Source: an uncultured Pirellulaceae bacterium
GTDB taxonomy: Bacteria; Planctomycetota; Planctomycetia; Pirellulales; Pirellulaceae
Direction of reading: 5' to 3'
NCBI GenBank assembly: GCA_934278005.1
Contig: CAKQWG010000049.1
Location: 1 to 19,771, forward strand
DNA length: 19,771 nt
In this document: piece by piece, positions 14,885 through 19,771 of the stretch
Numbering within the stretch: position 1 is the first letter of the stretch
Layout of the letters: every line of letters begins with the position of its first letter
Made by a program: the position numbers and the translations under genes
Notes under the pieces: model-generated
What the model was told of the DNA's origin: nothing
The model's database searches: none
What the model saw: the letters and a program-made list of their open reading frames with translations, nothing else

Positions 14885-14938
14885 TCGACTATGATAAGCG
14901 CCATCGCGCCGCCGTTGCTATGGTCTAAAGGATAAGCC

Positions 14939-15772
14939 ATGGGATCTATTGTTGAAGGGGTCAAGACTATTAATTCCGTGGTCCGTACCTTGTTGCTCGC
15001 CATCTCGGCTGGGGTGCTGGGCTGGGGAGGCTTCCTGGCATATAGCGAATTCACCAAACGTGAACGCTTAGCTCAACAGCAAGAGGCGGCTATCGCCCAG
15101 GCTCAGGAGCAGATCGTCAATCTGCAAGGTGAGCTGGACGGCAAAGTAGTTGAGATCGGACAGTTGAACCAGCGTGTGCAGGAGCAACTGCTCGAGATCG
15201 ACAAACTGCAAACTTCCATGCAGCTGCTTAAGACCGATCAACGCCTGGCGCGTTTGAACGTCATCTCTATTGAACGCGATGAGGACGGGCAGGCGCTAAA
15301 TAGCAACCTGCAATTCGTCGAGCTCTCGCCCACCGGTGAGCCACTTTCGGCACCTAAAACCTTTGAGCTTCCGGGAGATGTAATCTATATCGATAACTGG
15401 ATCGTCAAGTTTGACGACAGCTATATCGAACAGGCAGACATCGAACGCGGCACATCGCTGTGCCTGTTCCGTCGGATTTTCAGCGAGCAGCAGATACCCA
15501 ATGAGGGCTTCTCGCTGGACGAAGTCGGCATGCGGCCGCAGGCCTATGCACGCGGCGGAGCGATGAGCGAGTTCGAGCAGCACTTGTGGCGCGATTTCTG
15601 GGAGTTCGCTAATGATCCTGTCAAAGCCGCACAGATGGGTATTCGAGCGGCTAACGGTGAAGCCGTATCGATCAAAGTCCGCGAAGGCAGGTCGTATAAC
15701 ATTACGCTCCGCGCCTCGGGCGGTCTTTCCATCGAGCCCATTGTCGACCAGCCTCCAGCCCCCGACGCTTGA
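14939..15772 (+). CDS. Membrane-anchored coiled-coil protein of unknown function
   Basis: I do not recognise a family. The 277-residue protein has a single hydrophobic segment at about 15-35 (SVVRTLLLAISAGVLGWGGF), then a long coiled-coil at about 42-97 that is rich in Gln, Glu and Leu (QQQEAAIAQAQEQIVNLQGE and on). A folded C-terminal part from about 105 contains VISIERDEDGQ, LSPTGEPLSAPKTFELPGDV, and FANDPVKAAQMGIRAANGEA. The tail is Pro rich. Anchoring by one helix with the bulk outside or in the periplasm is likely but the orientation is inferred. The ribosome site AAAGGA at 14927-14932 supports the ATG at 14939. It is divergent from the PAP2 gene with a 54-bp shared promoter region, so co-regulation is possible. 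Confidence 0.8.
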   Translation: MGSIVEGVKTINSVVRTLLLAISAGVLGWGGFLAYSEFTKRERLAQQQEAAIAQAQEQIVNLQGELDGKVVEIGQLNQRVQEQLLEIDKLQTSMQLLKTDQRLARLNVISIERDEDGQALNSNLQFVELSPTGEPLSAPKTFELPGDVIYIDNWIVKFDDSYIEQADIERGTSLCLFRRIFSEQQIPNEGFSLDEVGMRPQAYARGGAMSEFEQHLWRDFWEFANDPVKAAQMGIRAANGEAVSIKVREGRSYNITLRASGGLSIEPIVDQPPAPDA

Positions 15773-15928
15773 TACGCCGCGTTGCCCTAGCCTCGACAGG
15801 CACAGCATGCGCTAGCCTAGCCGCGCATCGCACTCGCTCGCCGATCAATCCAACCATTTTGTCGGCCTGCTCGCAAAAAATAACGTAGCTTTCAATTGGT
15901 CAATGTGTCACTGTGCCAGGAGAGAGTC

Positions 15929-16600
15929 ATGCTGTGCGATGCAGTTCACGAAAATGAAATATTCGAAGCGTATCTACTGTACGCTTCTTTGCATGGGCTG
16001 AGCACCGATGAGCAGCAGGTCCGGCGGCGGATTGCCAGCTACTTGGCCAATGTTCCCGATTCGATTCTGGACGAGGCCATCTTGGCGTTTGCCGAAGATC
16101 GCATTGTCGCCCCGCCGGACGTGGTAGTCGGCGGCTGGGGAAGGAGTCGTGTGTATTCGCTATTCCAGACCCCACAGCATCAGTGGCGGCATCGCGTCTG
16201 TCAAACTTGGTTTGACAATGGGTGCCTCTTTTTCGGTGATGCGCGCGATCCGAGCTTGTGCCACTTTTGGACTGAATTTGTACTAACTCGGCCCTGGACC
16301 GGACTGTCGCAGGAACTTTATCCGGGCACTCGTCTGCGGCTGCAACTCAATGCTGAACAAGTTCGCGTGACCCATCGCGAGATTGGTGAAATCGGCACGC
16401 TGTTGCAGCCCTTAGCCCGTGAATTCGCCGGGCCAGACGCCAAACATCTGCAAACCTTATCGCTAATTGACAGCATCCGGCCCGAGACCACGGGGAACAT
16501 CTGCAAGATGTTGGTGATTCGCGCCGCAGAGACGATGGGGGCGGCCCAGATTATTGAGTATGCTCAACACGCATTTCGAGCAGAGCGGGCTAAGTGTTGA
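15929..16600 (+). CDS. Conserved-looking hypothetical protein, 223 residues
   Basis: No family is recognised. The ATG at 15929 is preceded by AGGAGAG, a strong ribosome site, and gives 223 residues. The frame also opens at 15896 with a TTG, which lacks such a site. The protein is cytoplasmic in composition, without signal peptide or membrane segment. It has an N-terminal helical region (EIFEAYLLYASLHGLSTDEQQVRRRI), an aromatic, Cys-containing middle (HRVCQTWFDNGCLFFGDARD), and a C-terminal helix ending FRAERAKC. A His/Cys cluster near 92-115 could bind a metal, but the pattern is not a named motif. Upstream lies 156 bp of non-coding DNA after the coiled-coil gene. Confidence 0.7.
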   Translation: MLCDAVHENEIFEAYLLYASLHGLSTDEQQVRRRIASYLANVPDSILDEAILAFAEDRIVAPPDVVVGGWGRSRVYSLFQTPQHQWRHRVCQTWFDNGCLFFGDARDPSLCHFWTEFVLTRPWTGLSQELYPGTRLRLQLNAEQVRVTHREIGEIGTLLQPLAREFAGPDAKHLQTLSLIDSIRPETTGNICKMLVIRAAETMGAAQIIEYAQHAFRAERAKC

Positions 16601-16767
16601 TGCGACGTGTGGTTTTCGCTCTGTCGCACCTAGCCCACATTTGCTAACCTCGCGGCCTGGACGTGGGAGAAGCCTCCAGATTGTCAATTCTGCATGCTGC
16701 CCGACTGGAAGCCTACGCTGTCCTGTGGGCAGTGCTCGCCCCACGTCCGGCATGGGAGCAACGCAAC

Positions 16768-17643
16768 ATGGCACGCAGGCGACGCAAGCAGCGCAGATCG
16801 GCAACACGCAACACGGCAAGTTTACTTGCTCTGGCTCTGCCTGCGCCGCTGCAACGCCTGGCAAATTCTCCGGTCGGGCCGCTCCTGATGTTCATTGGGC
16901 TGCCCGCGATGCTCGTCGCCGGATTGTTACAAGTGGACTGGCAAAGCGGCGCTCCGCATCTGACGGTCAATGCAGAGAAGGCCTCCGAACTCGGCCAAGC
17001 CGTTCAAGATCGGCTGGGAACTTTGCCCGGCCCCGCCACCATCGAGCAGTGGCAGCAGACGGCTCGCGAAACCTGGAACTCGCACGCGCCGCAATTAGCC
17101 CCGCAGAACTGGCCAGGGCGGCAAGGCCAGTCTCCAACCGGCAACCCAGAGAACTTCGCGGCTAACGGCTTTCCAAGCAACGCACCACCCTACACCCTAC
17201 CCTACGCCCTACCCTACACCCCACCCGCCGGCTCGGTCTTGGTAAACGGACCGCCCCAAAGTGGTATGGTAAACCCTCACAACCAAGCTCCGTTTCCCTC
17301 CACCAAGCCGCCTCGTTACGTCTCCACACCCAACAACGACCTCCCCGCTGCAACTCCAGCCTGGGATCCGCCCCAGCCACAACATGATCCGCAGCAGTAT
17401 CCGCAGCCACAACAGCAGTACTCGCAGCCACAATATTCACAACAGCAGTACTCACAGCAACCCTACTCACAGCAGCCCTACCCACAGCAACCCTACCCAC
17501 AGCAACCCTACCCACAGCAACCCTACCCACAGCAACCCTACTCACAGCAGCCCTACTCACAGCAGCCCTACTCACAGCAGCCCTACTCACAGCAGCCCTA
17601 CTCACAGCAGCCCTACTCGCAGCAGCAGTATCAGCCTCGATAG
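16768..17643 (+). CDS. Membrane-anchored Gln/Pro/Tyr-repeat protein
   Basis: No family is recognised. From ATG 16768 (GGGAG upstream at a 9-nt spacing) the 291-residue protein starts with a very basic segment (ARRRRKQRRSATRN), then a transmembrane helix at about 35-55 (VGPLLMFIGLPAMLVAGLL). A polar, Pro-rich stretch with LPYA/T repeats near residues 150 follows. The C-terminal tail of about 80 residues is dominated by YSQQP and YPQQP pentapeptides. Composition is extreme (Gln, Pro, Tyr, Ser) and the tail is surely disordered; Tyr/Gln-rich sequences of this kind can phase-separate or form adhesive or cross-linkable polymers, but that is inference. The frame is open to 16663 upstream; the later ATG is favoured by the ribosome site and by the basic N-terminus. 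Confidence 0.75.
   Translation: MARRRRKQRRSATRNTASLLALALPAPLQRLANSPVGPLLMFIGLPAMLVAGLLQVDWQSGAPHLTVNAEKASELGQAVQDRLGTLPGPATIEQWQQTARETWNSHAPQLAPQNWPGRQGQSPTGNPENFAANGFPSNAPPYTLPYALPYTPPAGSVLVNGPPQSGMVNPHNQAPFPSTKPPRYVSTPNNDLPAATPAWDPPQPQHDPQQYPQPQQQYSQPQYSQQQYSQQPYSQQPYPQQPYPQQPYPQQPYPQQPYSQQPYSQQPYSQQPYSQQPYSQQPYSQQQYQPR
17461..17625 (+). repeat. 15-bp coding tandem repeat, 11 units
   Basis: Eleven consecutive 15-bp units encode PYSQQ or PYPQQ. Units are nearly identical (CCCTACTCACAGCAG or CCCTACCCACAGCAA) and fall in two blocks: the Pro variant at 17476-17535 and the Ser variant at 17461-17475 and 17536-17625. The Pro variant uses CAA as its second Gln codon and the later Ser block uses CAG, which points to recent block-wise duplication. 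The repeat length keeps the reading frame. Confidence 0.95.
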
Positions 17644-18270
17644 CCTCGGCCGCACTTACCCTCGCCATTCCCGGCTGCCAGCGTTTGCGACACCTTGATC
17701 TTCGTGGCCAACTCGGTAATTGGACAGCGTGATCTCAAGCTGCCGTGCGCAGTCTATCCAGTCGCTACAATCGGCCTGCCCCAGTCGGTATCTTTTAACT
17801 TCGCTTGGAATTGGCCCAAGAAATCCTGTAAAGCCTGGTCTGAAAACTCTAGAGTTATCTTCTCGTGCGTTACTCGTACAGTCATGGCAAGCCTGAGCTA
17901 TGGTGCTTCACAGAACCACCGCAGGCTCCTTGAATCGCTGCACAGAATAGCGCTGCACAGAATGCTGTCTCCTACCGCTGGTGTCCTGTCGCTAGCCGTG
18001 GCCCAGCCCAGGCTGATCGCTCAACGCAAAGTGAGCTATGCCCGACGCTTAGGCCGCCCGCTCACAGCTGTTAGAAGACAACAAAAGCCTTGCTTTTTAG
18101 AACGCCGCGCGTACGATTGCATCGGAGCAGGATGCTTTTTGCCAGCACGGAAGCCATAATTGAACCATGACCGGGTCCATGACCGGGTCCATGACACAGA
18201 GCCCGAGTACACTACATAGAGCTTGACCAGGCACTCGTTAGCAACCATCGCTGAATGCTGGAATGACATA
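17644..18270. other. 627-bp gap without a convincing gene
   Basis: Between the Q/P/Y-repeat gene and the YTV-repeat gene lies 627 bp. A plus-strand frame of 154 codons (17695-18159) exists but its translation is low in any familiar pattern, rich in Arg, Cys and Ser, and has no ribosome site, so I reject it. Short repeats are present: GCTGCACAGAAT at 17938-17949 and again at 17953-17964, and a 12-bp tandem repeat at 18165-18195. A promoter and leader for the YTV gene should lie in the last 150 bp. TTGACC near 18223 is a possible -35 box but no good -10 follows. Confidence 0.5.
18165..18195. repeat. 12-bp tandem repeat, 2.6 copies
   Basis: The unit CCATGACCGGGT occurs at 18165-18176 and 18177-18188, followed by a partial copy CCATGAC. 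The junctions form GGTC-CAT-GACC mini-hairpins. It lies about 75 bp upstream of the YTV-repeat gene start, so it is in its promoter or leader region. Function unknown. Confidence 0.85.
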
Positions 18271-19771
18271 ATGATGAAACACGCTTTGAAAACACTGCTA
18301 CAGACTCCGATCCAGTCGTTGTTGGCTATTTCTATTTGCAGTTTGGCGTCGACGGCGGCCCATGCGCAAATCTGTGGTCCGGCCTACTCCGTCCAATCGC
18401 AGACGGTGATGGAGGAGCAGCTGGAACAGCGCATGCGCGTGACTTATGAAACTGTGTATGTGGATCAGGAAGTCGTGACCAATCGCGCGGTTCCTAAAAC
18501 TCGCATGGAGACGCGGGAATACACAATTAAGAAACCGGTTGTAGAGACCAGCACCGTGGAGGAGCGATACACGGTTTTGCGTCCTGTCACCACGCGTGAA
18601 TACGTGGACCAGAGTTACACTGAAACCAGCTATGTGACCGAGACGGCTGAGCGGGAAGAGTTTCGCACCACCTATCGTCCGGTGGTCGAGACACAGTACC
18701 AAACACAAAACTACGTTGTGCAGCGGCCGGTCGTAGAGACTCAGTACCAGACCCAGCAGCACACCACTTATCAGCCTGTGACCACCTACCAAAACACCGT
18801 GGTTGACCAGGGCCAGTACTACGTACAGCAGTATCAACAGCCCGGCGACACGCGGTATAACCTGCGCTATCTGCCCGGTGGTTATAACATCGATCCCACC
18901 GGCACCGGCGTCTACCGCCGAGGCGGCTTTGGCTGGGTGCCATATACGGCCCCCACCACGACCTATGCACAATTGCAATATCGCCCCAACCCAGTTCAAG
19001 TGGCTGTACCACAAACCACTTTGATGCCTCAGGTTCAAACCACCCAGGTTCCAGTGCAAGTCACCAAGATGGAGAGCGAGATTGTTCAGCAACAGGTCCC
19101 CTACAATGTGACCCGCTACGAAGCTGTTCAAGAGACGCGTAAAGTCCCCTACTCGGTGCAACGTCCGGTCACGCGACATGTCGAGCGCAAAGTTCCCGTG
19201 GACAAGACCGAGTATGTGGAGCAAGAGATGGTACGTCCCAAGACGGTCCAGCGCACCACATATAAGCTTGAGACGCATACCAAACAGGTACCCGTGCAGT
19301 ACTACGAGACTGAAGCGGTAACCACGACAGTAAAAGTTCCGCGTCAGGTCGCACGCTACGAACCATACACTGTTCGCCGCTTGGTGCCGCGTACGATCCA
19401 AACGCCTATCGTGCAAACTTACGTCGATCCCTATGCAGTGCCGCTAAGCTTGGGACAAAGTTCATGGTTATCTCCTACAGAAACTACGGTTGTGGAAACG
19501 TCCCCTAGTGTTACGTCAGCCGCCGATACGCCGCCCAGTATTACGTCGCGTGAGAAGGTGACCTATGGCGAGCCGCGCGAGGCCGTACAGTCGTCCGCTT
19601 CGGATCAAAATAAAGCTGCCGATGCTACGGAAAGTTCGTCCGATGCTACGGAAAGCCAACGGTCGCTGCGGAAGATTGAAGTGGTCAGCCCCGAAGAAGA
19701 ACTGCCGGCCAAACGCTCGTCAAGCAGCGACCAAGACACCAATGGAAAAAGCGACGCGAATGGCGGCAGCA
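18271..19771 (+). CDS. Secreted YTV-repeat cell-envelope protein, truncated by window end
   Basis: An open frame of 500 codons starts at ATG 18271 and continues past the right edge, so it is 3'-partial here. The N-terminus is a clear signal peptide (MKHALKTLL, hydrophobic core SLLAISICSLAS, AHA cleavage site near residue 32). What follows is built from degenerate repeats of basic-aromatic phrases with the YTV-type core: RYTVLRPV, TYRPVVETQYQTQ, QRPVVETQYQTQ, TRYEAVQETRKVPYSVQRPV and ARYEPYTVRRLVPR. A Gly-rich stretch (YLPGGYNIDPTGTGVYRRGG) near residues 200-220 splits two repeat blocks (about 45-190 and 240-395). The last 100 residues are Ser/Thr/Asp/Glu rich. Repeats named after YTV are described from planctomycetes such as Rhodopirellula and are thought to belong to cell-surface proteins. 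The role is inferred to be structural. The antisense frame is an artefact of codon bias. Confidence 0.9.
   Translation, partial: MMKHALKTLLQTPIQSLLAISICSLASTAAHAQICGPAYSVQSQTVMEEQLEQRMRVTYETVYVDQEVVTNRAVPKTRMETREYTIKKPVVETSTVEERYTVLRPVTTREYVDQSYTETSYVTETAEREEFRTTYRPVVETQYQTQNYVVQRPVVETQYQTQQHTTYQPVTTYQNTVVDQGQYYVQQYQQPGDTRYNLRYLPGGYNIDPTGTGVYRRGGFGWVPYTAPTTTYAQLQYRPNPVQVAVPQTTLMPQVQTTQVPVQVTKMESEIVQQQVPYNVTRYEAVQETRKVPYSVQRPVTRHVERKVPVDKTEYVEQEMVRPKTVQRTTYKLETHTKQVPVQYYETEAVTTTVKVPRQVARYEPYTVRRLVPRTIQTPIVQTYVDPYAVPLSLGQSSWLSPTETTVVETSPSVTSAADTPPSITSREKVTYGEPREAVQSSASDQNKAADATESSSDATESQRSLRKIEVVSPEEELPAKRSSSSDQDTNGKSDANGGS

Noticed and set aside
17162..17668. A 168-codon minus-strand open frame with AAVSR-type repeats
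   Set aside because: It is the mirror of the 15-bp coding repeat in the Q/P/Y protein and has no ribosome site.
17695..18159. A 154-codon plus-strand open frame in the long gap
   Set aside because: No ribosome site, no family pattern, and an amino-acid composition typical of translated non-coding DNA.
18298..19416. A 372-codon minus-strand open frame
   Set aside because: It is antisense to the YTV-repeat gene, whose plus-strand frame is longer, has a signal peptide and recognisable repeats. The antisense translation has no family pattern.

Overview
The window looks like chromosomal DNA from a planctomycete, most likely of the Pirellulaceae. The reasons are a secreted protein rich in YTV-type repeats, a planctomycete-style short ECF sigma factor, envelope lipoproteins of the BamD and LptE types together with HflK/HflC, several long proteins I cannot assign to any family, and short GC-rich tandem repeats between genes. 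The genus assignment is inference from recognised families. No phage, transposase, CRISPR array, tRNA or rRNA was seen.

Layout. Bases 1-155 hold a tandem array of a 27-bp unit directly in front of an ECF sigma factor (200-865, +). Its 3' end overlaps the end of a minus-strand operon that reads recO, bamD-like, lptE-like (3531 down to 840). Next come a receiver-only response regulator (3707-4102, +), a strong inverted repeat (4120-4153), a 2-Cys peroxiredoxin (minus), a MazG-like NTP pyrophosphohydrolase (plus) and a RidA-family protein (minus). A plus-strand cluster follows: an SDR dehydrogenase, a KDG-type sugar kinase and a PIG-L/LmbE deacetylase (6218-8974). It is met tail to tail by hflC and hflK on the minus strand (8979-11194). 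RNase PH (11639-12349, +) faces a minus-strand group of a multi-pass membrane protein, YacG and a PAP2 phosphatase (12358-14884). The last part, all plus strand, encodes a membrane-anchored coiled-coil protein, an unrecognised protein, a Q/P/Y-repeat membrane protein, a 627-bp gap, and a secreted YTV-repeat protein that begins at 18271 and runs off the window end.

How the genes fit together. BamD and LptE point to outer-membrane and LPS assembly. HflK/HflC point to membrane-protein quality control with FtsH, which is not in the window. The YTV protein and the Q/P/Y-repeat protein look like cell-envelope components. The SDR and KDG kinase fit hexuronate catabolism (fructuronate/mannonate to KDG to KDG-6-phosphate), with the deacetylase perhaps trimming an acetylated sugar. 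Peroxiredoxin, MazG and RidA form a neighbourhood of damage-control functions, though each has its own transcription unit. Convergent genes are packed extremely tightly: two pairs are separated by 4 and 8 bp, one by 11 bp, and one overlaps by 26 bp.

The most noteworthy items are the truncated YTV-repeat gene with a long antisense open frame, the Q/P/Y pentapeptide repeat protein made of 11 near-identical 15-bp units, the 27-bp array at the sigma factor, the recO/bamD coupling through a TTG start, and a Cys in place of the usual Asp in the kinase's C-terminal motif.
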